Origin: Pestalotiopsis fici W106-1 | Lineage: Eukaryota; Ascomycota; Sordariomycetes; Amphisphaeriales; Sporocadaceae | Direction of reading: 5' to 3' | Assembly (NCBI RefSeq): GCF_000516985.1 | Contig: NW_006917092.1 | Span: 4,469,924 to 4,533,923 of the forward strand | DNA length: 64,000 nt | Shown: piece after piece, positions 22,647 through 34,107 of the stretch | How the letters are laid out: each line of letters begins with the position of its first letter | Numbering within the stretch: the first letter of the stretch is position 1 | The notes under the pieces: model-generated | The model's input: only the letters and a program-made list of their open reading frames with translations | Databases searched by the model: none | What the model was told of the DNA's origin: nothing | Translations under genes and position numbers: made by a program

Positions 22647-25533
22647 ATGGCTGGCAACCTTTTCTCTCGCTTCGTGCCTGGAAAGGACGACGGACCGTAC
22701 TATGAACAACTTGGCCACGGTCAAGACGTCGATATCGAGAACCAAGCTGGTCTTGCTTTAGATGATGAGAACCTCGCCCATCAGTTCCATGACGATGATT
22801 TGCAGGGCGCCGCAGGGCTGGCTATTGATGACAGCCAGGTGTCTGTGGGAAGCCCCGTGAACCCACCACGCAACAGCCGCCGCTCGCAACCCCGGCGGAC
22901 TGGGCAGGATCCAAGCTCCAGGTGGCTGGCTCCCGATGACGATGGCGACAACGAAGTACCGGCCTCACTACTAGTCGAGCCTGATGCAACACCGGCTGCT
23001 GCTCATGCCACCTCCCCACAGATTGGTGTCCGGTCGTCGACACGGACAGCAGCCATACCCGGGCCCTCCAGTCGTAGGACTCAGGCGCAGTGGGAGACCA
23101 CACAAGCACAGCAAAGACTCCATCGCGACGACGACTATGGCCCGGCAGGGACTGGTGGTCCAGCAAATGCTCCCACCAGAAGGCTAGGACTAAATATCAG
23201 CCCGAGGGAGAAAGCCATGTTTAGATGGGCTAATGTCTCGAATCTCGACGCTTTTACCAGAGAGGTATACAATTACTACCAAGGTGCCGGGTTTTGGTGT
23301 ATTCTGCTGGACAACTTCTTGCACATCATGTATGTTTACGCAGCCACGCGCCAGTTGAAGCGCTTATTGGATACGTACTGACACAATGTATAGCAAGGTC
23401 ATCTTCATGGCTTCTCTGTTGACTTTTCTTACGCAATGTGTGGACTATCGCACCATTCGACACAGTAAAAGTCTATCTGAAGTCATGATACCCAAATGCA
23501 CCAAGAACATGTGGGGTATCTGGAATTTTGGCCTGTGGTGCACCACTTTGTATGTGGTGGGAAAAATGATTCAATACTTTCTGGAGTTGCCGCGGTTGAT
23601 GCATCTCCGCGATTTTTACGTCTATCTCTTGGAGATCCCCGAGGTCGACATGCAGACTGTATCTTGGCAGGACGTGGTATCACGAATCACCGGCCTGAGG
23701 GATCAAAACGTTAAAACCGCCAGCAACATCACCCCAAGCCAGCGCCGGTTCTTGTCGAAGCAGCTCGGCCGACACATGGTCGGGTCTTCCAAGGAGCGGC
23801 TTGACGCTCACGATATTGCGAATCGAATAATGCGCAAGGAGAATTACATCATAGCACTATTCAACAAGGATATACTTGATTTGACCGCCCCCATTCCCTT
23901 CTTCAGGGGCCGACAGTTCATGTCCAGGTCGCTGCTGTGGACTCTGCAGTTTAGTGTCCTGGATCTCGTCTTCACCGAAAGCAGCCAAATTCAGCCACAG
24001 GTGCTGAAGTCCGACCATCGAGGAGTGCTCAGCCGAGAACTAAAGAAACGGTTTGCCTTTGCAGCGTTTATGAATCTCTTATTCGCACCATTCTTGGCAG
24101 GATACCTCTTGATAGATTTTGTCTTTACGTATTACAACGTGCGTGTTGAAACTACCACGGTGGCATCTGATGATGTTTATTAACATGAACCACAGGAATT
24201 CAAAACCAACACCGGCGCGGCCAATATGCGAGGGTATACCCCACTTGCGGAATGGAAGTTCAGGGAATTCAATGAATTGCCACATCTGTTCCAGGAACGG
24301 CTGAATATGTCGTACCCCTCCGCCAAGAATTATGTTGACCAATTCCCGAAACTCAAGACCGAATCCGCCGCGCGAACCATAAGATTCATCTCTGGTGCAA
24401 TCATTGCTGTCTTGGCCCTTGCAGGTGTTGCCGATCCAGAGATGTTTGTTGATTTCGAGATTTTCCTGGGCATCAATGCGTTGACCTTTCTTGCCATATG
24501 CGGAACAATATGGGCAATGGCTCATGGTCAGCTCTCGGAAGACAACAATGTCTTCAATCCAGAATACTACATGAACAATGTCATCAGCTACACACACTAC
24601 GAGCCCGATCACTGGAAAGACCGCCTTCATAGCTATGAAGTCCGAACTGAGTTTGACACACTGTACAAACTCAAAGTTGTCATCTTCTTGGAAGAGGTGT
24701 TGAGCATCCTCGTGACGCCTCTGATCCTTTTCTCTAGCCTCCCAAAATGCTCAGATCAGATCATTGACTTCTTCAGGGAGTTTACGATTCATGTTGACGG
24801 CTTGGGTTATGTGTGCTCGTTTGCCGTTTTTGATTTCCAGAGAGACCCCAGGATTACTCGACAGCAGGGACAAACAAGCGACGCTCGCGAGGACTATTAT
24901 GCGACCAAACACAACAAAATGGCAGCATCTATGCATGGATTCCTGGATAATTATGTTTATAATCCCAGGACGGGACTGCCGGGGACTCATCCCATCGGCC
25001 GACATGCCTTCAACCCGCCTCCTGCATTCCCTGGGCTCAACTCGCCCACGCTCGCTGCGGACATGCGAGCATCCCGTATGGGGCGCAGCGATGCTCTACG
25101 AGGCCGTGGTCCTCAGCCGCAGCAAGGCAAGACGGCACGTTTCGGTCAGGCGCTGCCACAGGCTTCTCCAATGGCTTCGATGCTACTAGACCCTCATAAT
25201 CAACCATCGGCATCTATGCTCGCATCGAGGGGGAACCATCGAGTCCGACAGCTGCGTGCACCGTATCTTGGGGAAGGAGGAATTACCGAGGAGTCGATGG
25301 AAGAGAGCCGGCCAATAGCGACCTTGCAGCGTCATGGCACAACATACACTGATGAGGACGTTGAGGAGAGCATTGCGCGTCTTGGTGAGTCGACATGGGA
25401 AGGAACTCCTCGGAGGGGCCTCAGTCGGGAGAACAGTACAGCGGCGGATGCCGAAGACGGACCCGGAGTGGTAAAAATGATGCAAAAGTTCCAGCAAATT
25501 GCAATGAACAACCGAACTGGCGGAGTTCTATAA
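22647..25533 (+). CDS. ATG9: Autophagy-related protein 9 (lipid scramblase)
   Basis: Built as join(22647..23329, 23394..24138, 24196..25533), 921 residues. Introns are 64 nt (donor GTATGT, acceptor TAG) and 57 nt (donor GTGCGT, acceptor CAG). The start is MAGNLFSRFVPG; the frame extends a few codons upstream without an ATG. The N-terminus is acidic and Ser/Pro-rich. The conserved core holds the membrane helices (FWCILLDNFLHI, FMASLLTFLTQCVDY), RGYTPLAEWKFREFNELPHLF and NMSYPSAKNYVDQFPK, all Atg9 hallmarks. The C-terminus, from about residue 680, is a disordered tail. Atg9 travels on Golgi-derived vesicles that seed the phagophore and scrambles lipids across its membrane, working with Atg2-Atg18. 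The length fits filamentous fungi. Confidence 0.95.
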
Positions 25534-26039
25534 CTCTGGATGCTGGATGAACTTAGCGAGCATGGAGTTTCCGGTACTTGCGTTGATATTTGGCAATCAA
25601 AGTCGTCACGCTGTCAAAGTTGATGGCGATTCTTTTTGAGGATGAGCATGGCATTATACGGTAGACAGGCGTTCTGTTGGAATTATCTTGTTTTGGGTGA
25701 TGGCAAGCGAACAGACACATAACCGCGAGTATGCCATTTCACAGATTTTCTTATGTTCATTGGGTTAGGAGAAGTGGCAGACTGAGGTGATTGAAGATGG
25801 TGAGAAGATAGACTGTCTAATTGTGACGACGATTACTCATGTTAGAGAGAACTTTTTTTTTTTCGGTCAATCCTGCCTTGGTATGTTTGGACCCTCCCAA
25901 AAGGAAAAAGAAACTAATGCGACAATTGTATCCCTGAACGCCTCGGCCCTTTTGAGTAATATTGACCACATGAACCCTATATGAAAAGTGACAACACAAC
26001 GCCGCTGATCGAGCTCAAATGACGAGATTTGAGATGCGA
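25534..26039. other. Convergent intergenic region ATG9 / GAR1
   Basis: About 500 nt of 3' flanks, with a T-run near 25853-25864. No gene. Confidence 0.65.
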
Positions 26040-26854
26040 TCACCGACCTCGGCTGAAGCCACCACGTCCTCTGCCTCCTGCGCCACCCCTGCTGAAACCA
26101 CCGCTGCCGCTGAAGCCGCCACCACCACGGCCGCCGCCTCTGCCACCAAATCCGCTACCACCAAATCCGCTGCCACCACGGCCACCACCTCTGGAGAAAC
26201 CGCCAGGACCACCACGGCCACCACCGCGGCCGCCGCCCCTGGAGAAACCACCGGGGCCACCGCGTCCGCCGCGTCCACCAGCACCCTTGGGCTTCTTGAC
26301 CTTGGCAGCTCCCGGCGGAGGCTTGGGCTTGGGGAGGAACTTCTCGAGAGGTAGGAGCTTCTCGCTGCCAACGAAAAACTTGTCGCCGGGCTTGAAGCTG
26401 GTGGCCTGAATTCCGTCGCTGGGCTTGATGGTGAAGTAGACCTGGTTAATGGGACCAAGAACCTCGTCTACCTTGCCGACGGCCGTCTTGTTCTCGAGGA
26501 AAATCTGGGCGTTGAAGTGAGGGACCTTGGGGTTGGTGGATTCGCAGACCATCTCACCCTCGCAGGCGTGCATGAAAGAGCCCAGCTCGAGGATCTGGGC
26601 CGGGGGGCCAAAGTCGCGCTGCTGGAAACCTCCGCGGCCTGTGGAAACCAAATGGCAAGTCAGCAATGCTGCGGTACTGGGTAGACTTTTTCTTTATATT
26701 TGGTAGTAAATTGGTGTATACAACAAGTAAATGTGCGACAGGAAGAAAGTCCGGCAGTGGTTGCGAGTATTGACTGTCAAGTATAATGTAACTTACCACC
26801 ACCTCTGCCGCCTCCAAAACCGCCCCGTCCTCTGGGCGCACCTCTGAACGACAT
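26040..26854 (-). CDS. GAR1: H/ACA snoRNP subunit Gar1
   Basis: Built as complement(join(26040..26638, 26797..26854)), 218 residues. The 158-nt intron has donor GTAAGT, a GCTGAC branch motif and acceptor CACAG, phase 1, and splits the N-terminal RGG stretch [20 protein letters not shown]. The central Gar1 core (about residues 25-115) reads [41 protein letters not shown] and [10 protein letters not shown], a beta-barrel that binds the Cbf5 pseudouridine synthase. The C-terminus is an RGG/FSRGG tail typical of nucleolar RNA-binding proteins, likely arginine-methylated. The protein acts in rRNA pseudouridylation in the nucleolus. Overlapping frames on the + strand are shadows of the GC-rich repeat. 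Confidence 0.95.
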
Positions 26855-27738
26855 TTTTTTTATTTTTAATTGAGAGTGTTCGACGATATGGAATTGGGTT
26901 GTCGTCGAATTTGCGTTGGCTGTGGTGTCGCGGAAATGCGTCCGACGAGAAATTCCTTTTCGCCAATTGAAGCTTGAGGCAGCGCTACCAAGGTATTGCA
27001 AGGGCACCTTGGGAATTTTTTTGCCAGAGCTTGAATATTATTTCTCCGGGTACCGAAGCACTACAAAATTCCACGAGACCAAAGACATGGATGGGGTCCA
27101 CTCCCCGGCCAGATCCAACCAAGCACATACCAGACAGACCGACTGTCTCCACTTAAGAGGGGCACACCCAGGAACGATAAGCATTCTTATCTGAATGAAC
27201 CATTAGCCAGGAGCGAACGACGACAGCGGAGTCGATATACCGCCCACCTTTTTTCTCTTTGAGGGGTGGAATTGATCCATCCACGTCGACCTATTTGATG
27301 TTAGAGAGTCACAGCATATCGCATTGCCAATTGCAGCGCCGAGTCGCCAGGCCAAGAATTATTATGAGACATGCTACAGCGCCACTTGTGACTGATTCAT
27401 ATTTATTTATACGAGATCAGCGATTTTCGGACAATACCACAGAGAGGTCTCTGCTGTTCTGAGTCGTTCGTATTAGACCGTGACTCATATACTACTCGAC
27501 TCACTCGCTTGGGCCTGGGGTTTGGTTTCTTTTCAAACACATATCTTGCGCCCCGCAATAATCGGTCGCGCTGTTCAATTGCCCTCTTCAAGATCAATGA
27601 ATTATTAGTGTAGTTGACCACCACGGCACCCCCACCTAAAACCAAAAACCCAACATATCTCTTCCTTCCCCCCTAGACACCTTCCTCCTCCTGAACAAGC
27701 CACAGCCGCCCACTCGCTGTTGAGTCGACCTGCCCAGC
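26855..27738. other. Divergent promoter region GAR1 / THS1
   Basis: 884 nt shared by two translation-related genes. It contains a GGTACC site (27049-27054), a full Gcn4 consensus (27480-27488) and a pyrimidine-rich leader just before the THS1 ATG. No gene. Confidence 0.65.
27480..27488. promoter_or_regulatory. Gcn4/CPC1 consensus site upstream of threonyl-tRNA synthetase
   Basis: GTGACTCAT matches the RTGACTCAY consensus at all nine positions. It lies about 250 nt before the THS1 start codon. Amino-acid-starvation (cross-pathway) control of aminoacyl-tRNA synthetase genes by Gcn4/CPC1/CpcA is established in fungi, so the placement is sensible. Confidence 0.55.
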
Positions 27739-30247
27739 ATGGATGCAGCAAAGCAGGCAGTCGAAGAAGCCGCCGCTGGCGTGAAGAACCTCGCCGTCGG
27801 CGACAAGAAGGCCGCTGCCCCCAAGAAGGACAAGAAGGCCGACAAGAAGCCCAAGGCTGGCGCCGACGAGTCTTCGGGTCCCCTCCTCCTGTCCCCCGAG
27901 CCCGACTTCCTCCAGCACCGACTTGACCTTTTCGACAAGATCAAGAAGAGGCAGGATGAGGAGTACGCCAAGAAGCCCCGCGAACCTATTACCATTACCA
28001 TGCCCGATGGCAGCATCAAGGCGGGCACCTCGTACGAGACCACACCTGGAGACATTGCCAAGGGCATCAGCAACAGCTTGTACAAGCGCACTGTCGTCGC
28101 ACGACTAGATGGCGACAAGGAGCAGCTATGGGACCTGGAGAGGCCGCTCGAGCGCAGCTGCAAACTCGAGCTGCTCGACTTTGAGGATGAGCAGGGAAAG
28201 ATGGTCTTTTGGCACTCGTCGGCACATATCTTGGGCGAGGCGGCCGAGAGACGCTTTGGCTGCAGTCTCTGCATTGGCCCGCCCATCGAACGAGGTTTCT
28301 ACTACGAAATGTCTCTGCCCAACGATGCCGCTGTCCAGTACACCGACTGGAAGCCCATTGAGTCCATTGTCTCTTCCATTGTCAAGGAGAAGCAGAAGTT
28401 CGAGCGCCTTACCATGACCAAGGAGGAACTCCTCGAGATGTTCAACTACAACAAGTACAAGCAGCACATCATCAAGGACAAGATTCCCGATGGAACCTCC
28501 ACCACCGTCTACCGCAACGGCCCCCTCATCGACCTTTGCAGAGGTCCTCACGTGCCCGACACTGGTCGCATTGAGACTTTTGCCGTCGAGAAGAACTCGT
28601 CGTCCTACTTCCTGGGCGACGCCAAGAACGACTCCCTTCAGAGAATCTACGGTATCTCCTTTCCCGATAAGAAGAAGATGGCTGAGCACAAGAAGTTCAT
28701 GGAGGAGGCTGCCAAGCGGGATCACCGAAAGATTGGCAAGGATCAGGAACTGTTCTTTTTCAGCGACATGTCCCCCGGTTCTGCCATGTGGCTGCCCCAT
28801 GGTGCCAGAATCTACAACACGCTCCTGGAGTACATTCGCCAGCAATACTGGAAGCGTGGCTACGAGGAGGTCATTACCCCGAACATGTACAATGCCGATC
28901 TGTGGAAGCAGTCTGGTCACTGGAACTACTACAAGGACGACATGTTTGTGATTGACCTGGAGGAAAACGTCAAGTTTGGTCTGAAGCCAATGAACTGCCC
29001 TGGTCACTGTCTGCTGTTCGGCCACCGTGAGAGGTCTCACCGTGAATTGCCATGGCGGGTTGCCGACTTTGGTGTCCTGCACAGAAACGAGGCATCTGGT
29101 GCTCTTTCTGGTCTTACTCGTGTGCGAAGATTCCAACAGGATGACGCTCACATCTTCTGTCGTGAGGATCAGATCAAGGACGAAATGAGCGACTTGTTCG
29201 ACTTCTTGCACGAGATGTACGGCCTCCTTGGCATGACCTTCAAGCTGAAGCTTTCCACTCGGCCTGAAAAGTTCATGGGTGAGATTGCCACATGGGACAG
29301 GGCCGAGGCTCAACTACGCGAGTCTCTTGATGGCTTCACAGCCAGCGGAGGCGGCGCATGGACTCTCAACGCTGGTGACGGCGCCTTTTACGGACCCAAG
29401 ATTGACATTACAATTGTCGACTGCTTGGGACGTGACTGGCAATGTGCCACCATTCAGCTCGATTTCGTGCAGCCAGTTAACTTCAACCTCGAGTACATGA
29501 CCAAGGACGGTGCTCAGAAGAAGGAGGATTCGGCCAAGGTAGCGGAAGGGCCCAAGGTCAAGGTCAAGAACCCTCAAGCAGTGATCGACTCGGCCAAGGC
29601 CGCCAGAGAAAAGGCCGAGGCCCCGGCCGCCGAGGCCACCGAGGCTCCCAAGGAGAAGGAGTATGAGAGGCCCGTCAAGCAAGTCTCCCCTGGCTGTGCT
29701 CGTCCCGTCATGATCCACAGAGCCATGGCTGGCAGTATCGAGCGTTTCACTGCTATTCTCTGCGAGCACTATGCTGGCAAGTGGCCCTTCTGGTTGTCCC
29801 CCCGACAGATTCTTGTCGTTCCCGTTGGTGTCGGATTCTATGATTATGCCCAGGAGGTCCAGAAGATCTTCCACGCTGCAGGTATTTACATCGATGTTGA
29901 CCTGAGCGGCAACACCCTGCAAAAGAAGATCCGTACCGGCCAATTGAGCCAGTACAACTTCATCTTTGGTAAGTCTAAAAAGGCCCCCCCCCCCCTCAAG
30001 TGCTTTTGAAATATGACTTTTGCTAACACACGATCTAGTTGTTGGTGACGAAGAAATGAAGGGCAGGCAGGTCAACGTCAGATGGCGCGACGACACCTCG
30101 GCCCAGGACCGTGGCAAGCCCATTGCTCTTGACGAGGCCGTTGAGAAGCTCAAGGCGCTCAAGGGAGACCGTGGCTCGTACAACCCCTTCCCAGAGATTG
30201 TCAAGCCGGCTGCCAAGGAGGAGGCTACAGAGGAAGCAAAGGCCTAA
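27739..30247 (+). CDS. THS1: Threonyl-tRNA synthetase, cytosolic
   Basis: Built as join(27739..29968, 30039..30247), 812 residues. The 70-nt intron has donor GTAAGT, branch GCTAAC and acceptor CTAG, phase 1, joining NFIF to VVGDEEM. A Lys/Ala-rich eukaryotic N-terminal extension is followed by a TGS domain from about residue 83 (ITITMPDGS). Next is the editing/SAD domain with HSSAH in [16 protein letters not shown]. The class II core has motif 1 around [15 protein letters not shown], the TPNMY segment, and motif 2 [21 protein letters not shown] Lys/Ala/Glu-rich insertion (about residues 595-645) lies before motif 3, and a C-terminal anticodon-binding domain follows. No clear mitochondrial presequence is seen. 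It charges tRNA-Thr in the cytosol. Confidence 0.95.
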
Positions 30248-31116
30248 ATCAGCAGTGCCACTCGTGTTTTCTGCAATGATACTATACATGCATCAAGCCT
30301 TGACTAGATAGAGCTTATAGCGAGCGGATCTTGTCTAGACAAATAAAAAAGAAAGAAATGACATGGCAGGGATGTCTTGACTGTTTTATGCCCCATTTCT
30401 TGATGTAACTCATGCTCACAGAGATCCATGAGTTTCCAATTTCCGAGGAACAAATTGATACCGGCCAAATCCCGTCGCCAAGCCATGGCTAGCATTCTCA
30501 TTATCTGAGCCGTACTGTACACCTCGTGGTGAACATGTCGGAAGCCAAGCACCAAGGCCCCCCTTGGACTGATAGATGGATTGCATATGTGCGTTGCCAG
30601 TGTCTTTCCCTTTTCCAAAGAGACCAGCTCGCATGTAGCGTCATTCATTATTACTACAATCTTCACGGAAAAAAAAAAAGAAAAAGAAAAAGAAAACTTA
30701 AACCAATATATCGACAACGACTTACATCTCGGTTTAAATCAAGAAATGCAAGGTAGCCTAGCTGTTGTCCACGCCTCTTGATACTGGTTGGTGTAGAATT
30801 GAGACAGCACATGAGATATTGTGAACGAGTTGAGGAACAAGCCCGGGGGAAGATGGGACATCGTATTTCATCATCGTTTCGTTCTATAAGCTGACATTGT
30901 CGAGTAAGTCATTATGCAACCGAAAGCCCTTTGCCATGTCATGAATATGCCTTGCTGTTCGTGACAACTCATGCTCTACGAAAACCGGAAATAACAAGGT
31001 ATGCTCCATGGCGCAAATTATTCTGTAGTTTCTGGTTTTCATCCTTGCAGGAGCCTAGAACCCCTGGAATATATCCCACACGGCTGCGCACCCCTCCACG
31101 ATTGCCTTGACCGAAC
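30248..31116. other. Convergent intergenic region THS1 / CHO1
   Basis: 869 nt of 3' flanking DNA, with an A/G-rich run near 30670-30697. Open frames here lack any protein feature. Confidence 0.6.
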
Positions 31117-32187
31117 TTAGGGCTTGGGCACATGAAGAGTCTTGGAGATCATCAGGCTGCCGTGTACGACGAACAGTGCGACGATGGGGTGCACCTCGAA
31201 AGCGGTGCCCTGGAACCACACACCGAATGGCACCTGATCCAAGATCCAGTCTTGCGACACCCAGTACGCCATCATCGCGTCGAGGCCCAGTGTGGTGGGG
31301 ATGGGGGTACCCTCAAAGTAGTTCGATTTGCCGGATGCGTCGTGCGGGATATTGGCCACGGTCACGTTGAAGCGGGCGAGACGGGTCAGTCCGCAGAGCA
31401 CAAAGAAGGCCAGGAAGACGTGGTCCAGCGTCGTGCGCAGGCCGAGCGAGAAAGCGACACAGGCCGGGGCAAGGCCGAAGGAGATCTGTTGAGAGCATGT
31501 CAGCCATCTTACTGTAACAGCAAGAGATAGTCTCAAGTCGCCATTGACGCGTCTGAAACCTCAAGGGGGGTAGGGGGGCAATTGGGGACATACCAGGTCA
31601 GCAAGGGAATCAAGCTCCTGTCCCATCATGCTGCTCTTCTTGCGCCATCTTGCAACGCGCCCGTCCATGAAGTCAAAGAACAATCCAAAGGGCAAGAATG
31701 CCAAGGCGAGGTAGAGATTGTGCTTGTCGGTCGGGTCACCGAGACAGTAGCGGAGGGAGGAGAAGACGGACATGACACCGCAGAAACCTGTGAAGAGACG
31801 CGCTCTTATTAGCACATATTCTCTACAAATGAGGTGCAGCAGCAAAGGCAGAGAGAGACCACGGAGGGTGGGGGCGGTCTTGGAGCAAGGAAGCAGTTTT
31901 CGCCATACCATTCATCTCTGTGATGTAATCGGCCATGTGCAGAGCTCTGACGAGCGAAAAGTGGCCGGTAGCAGAGCTCAGAAGATCCTTCTGTCTATCG
32001 TGGGAAAGTTCTGTATAGCAAGGCATATTGTCAGTCGTTGTTGTTGTTGTTGTGATTTCATGCGTATGATCTCCGGACGCGATATATGGAAGAAGGGGAA
32101 AAGACACGAGAGGAACGACTAACCGGTTGCGACCTCGCCAGCCTGCTTGGAGACGGCTCCATTGCCAGCGCTCGTTCTCTTGGACAT
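31117..32187 (-). CDS. CHO1: Phosphatidylserine synthase (CDP-DAG:serine), four exons
   Basis: Built as complement(join(31117..31485, 31594..31787, 31909..32010, 32124..32187)), 242 residues. The introns are 113, 121 and 108 nt, phases 1, 1 and 0. The start [14 protein letters not shown] gives a short hydrophilic N-terminus. Residues 94-119 match the CDP-alcohol phosphatidyltransferase signature exactly: D94-x2-D97-G98-x2-A101-R102-x8-G111-x3-D115-x3-D119. Preceding and following segments are hydrophobic helices ([30 protein letters not shown]). The pattern [14 protein letters not shown] fits Cho1/Pss1. The ER enzyme condenses CDP-diacylglycerol with serine, the first step toward PE and PC by the fungal de novo route. 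The leader holds a (TAG)15 tract. Confidence 0.93.
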
Positions 32188-32267
32188 GTTTGCAGAGACA
32201 GAGACAGAGACAGAGAGAGGGATGCTGGAAAAGGTAGAGGTGTCGTGATCTTGCAGTGTTGTGGGTA

Positions 32268-32319
<52 letters not shown>

Positions 32320-34107
32320 GAGTAGTTCTTCTTGTTTCGAGGTTGTCGATTGAAAGAAAGGTTGCGCAAGTCCAAATTGCCAAAGTTTCCGTAGTAGAAA
32401 CCAAACCAGCACACCGTCTTTTGCGTCAGTCAATCAAGTTTGATTAAGTCTGATTAAGTCACTGGTGCTCCCGCGACAGAACTAAAGGTACCTAGGTAAG
32501 GTACGTTAAAATTGCGAAGTGCCGTCTTCGTTGGTGAGTCGACCAAGGCAGAGAGCTGCGACTTTGCGTCCTTGGATTCTCCTCAGACAGTAAATAGACG
32601 GACAAGAGTTTGAGAGAAATGATAGAAATTATATATTTGAATTTCCAGAGAAAAGACAAACAAGTCAATGAAGGAGTCACGATTTGATTTAATTCCTTAT
32701 GAAGCTGAGAAATTGAAAAGGAAAAAGCAATTACATATACATATTCCGCCAACACTTTGGTTTTTGGCTTGGCCTTGGGCTCAGTCCCAGTAATTCAATT
32801 CGGCAGTGCAGCCATGGGATGGAGGGAGAGGAAAAGAAGAAAAAAAAAGCCAGGTACCCACGTCACACGTCCACGACTTGCTTGACCTTCCTTGGCTTAT
32901 TCCATGCCAATCAAACGCGCAGTCAATTTTATTAGCCAGTCAATCACTGAGTGCCGTAGGTACCTGCCCAGTCTGCCAGCGCCTATGTGAGGTCACCAAG
33001 ACTCAAGTTGATGCCGTCATTTGTGCCCTCCGCTAAGCCATGTTTGGCTTGATCTGGTCTCAGCCCGCCGACTCCACTCTCAAGTGCTGTTGTACGTAAC
33101 TCGCTTGTCACTATGCATGCATGTGGTTTTCGATCGATACATGGTAGTAGTACGGAATAGAATCTGGTCCTACACAAAGCACACAAGACTTGAAGATACA
33201 GATCAACTAGTAGACACTGGCAATCCTTAATCCTAGCAAATCAATCTTGAAGATCGCCAGATTGCCGAATAGATATTGAGCTGACTGCATTAGATCTTAA
33301 TATCGGGGAACCTATGTACTACGTACTGCACTCGCTATGTAATACCTGTCGATAGGTACAGCTAGCTATACGCAGTATCCAGGTGGTGTGCTTGGGGGGA
33401 CACAATCATTAGGATTATATTGCTCCTCTCTTGTTTGTTTTGGGTCATCTCATCCCATGAAAATATTGCATTGTAAACAGTTGTTGTCGTCCTATGCAAG
33501 CCATTCTCTCGTTGTAATTCACGACACACAAATGTATGCAAAATGCATCCCCTCTTGGGAATTTTCTTTCGACAACTAACTGCTGATTATCGAGCCTACC
33601 TTTTGAGTCTCTCGTGCAGAACAGTTCTCCGCCAATGACGCCCCTGAAGACACCTCTATGTTCGTGTGCATTATTGTATAGCGGTAATAACAACATTACG
33701 CCCAACCCCATGACTCTTTCCTATGATCCTGTCTATTGTATATCCTTGATATGTAGACCCGTGGTCCAAGTATTTCAATGTTTGGCGCCATGGCGATTTT
33801 ACAGGCTAGCGGATGAGTTGACATCCTGATGCGAGCCGGTACCCCTGGTATGTCCGGAGAGGGAGAAACCAGACTGAAGCAAATGGAAGTGCGCCGTCCA
33901 TCGGCTGACAGTGAAGAAAAGACAAAACAAAACAAAATGGGTATTATGACCACGAGCCGCCCTACGACATCCTTTCCCCCTCCTGGGTCAGGTCTGGAAA
34001 AGGCAATGAATGAGCAACACCAAGAGGCATGTTGCCCGCAAAAGTGATGTAAAAAAGAAAAAGAAAAAACGCTTGGTACAATTGTACACGACGTTGTGGT
34101 GATTCGT
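32188..34107. other. Intergenic CHO1 / metalloprotease
   Basis: 1.9 kb: the CHO1 leader and promoter (left) and the metalloprotease 3' end (right). It has a TAG repeat, GGTACC sites near 32487, 32853, 32958 and 33839, and AT-rich DNA near 32,600-32,760. No gene. Confidence 0.6.
32275..32319 (+). repeat. (TAG)15 trinucleotide repeat in CHO1 leader region
   Basis: 45 nt of uninterrupted TAG on the + strand, so CTA on the CHO1 sense strand. It ends 88 nt before the CHO1 start codon and so lies in the 5' UTR or core promoter. Confidence 0.85.

Noticed and set aside
26015..26458. Long + and - frames rich in Pro/Ala/Thr opposite GAR1
   Set aside because: They are shadows of the GC-rich RGG repeat of GAR1, which has a full family match and a good intron.
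26639..26796. Intronic snoRNA in the GAR1 intron
   Set aside because: No C box (RTGATGA) or H/ACA structure found; the CTGA present is the branch point.
28126..29313. 395-codon minus-strand frame opposite threonyl-tRNA synthetase
   Set aside because: Antisense shadow produced by codon bias in a well-supported gene.
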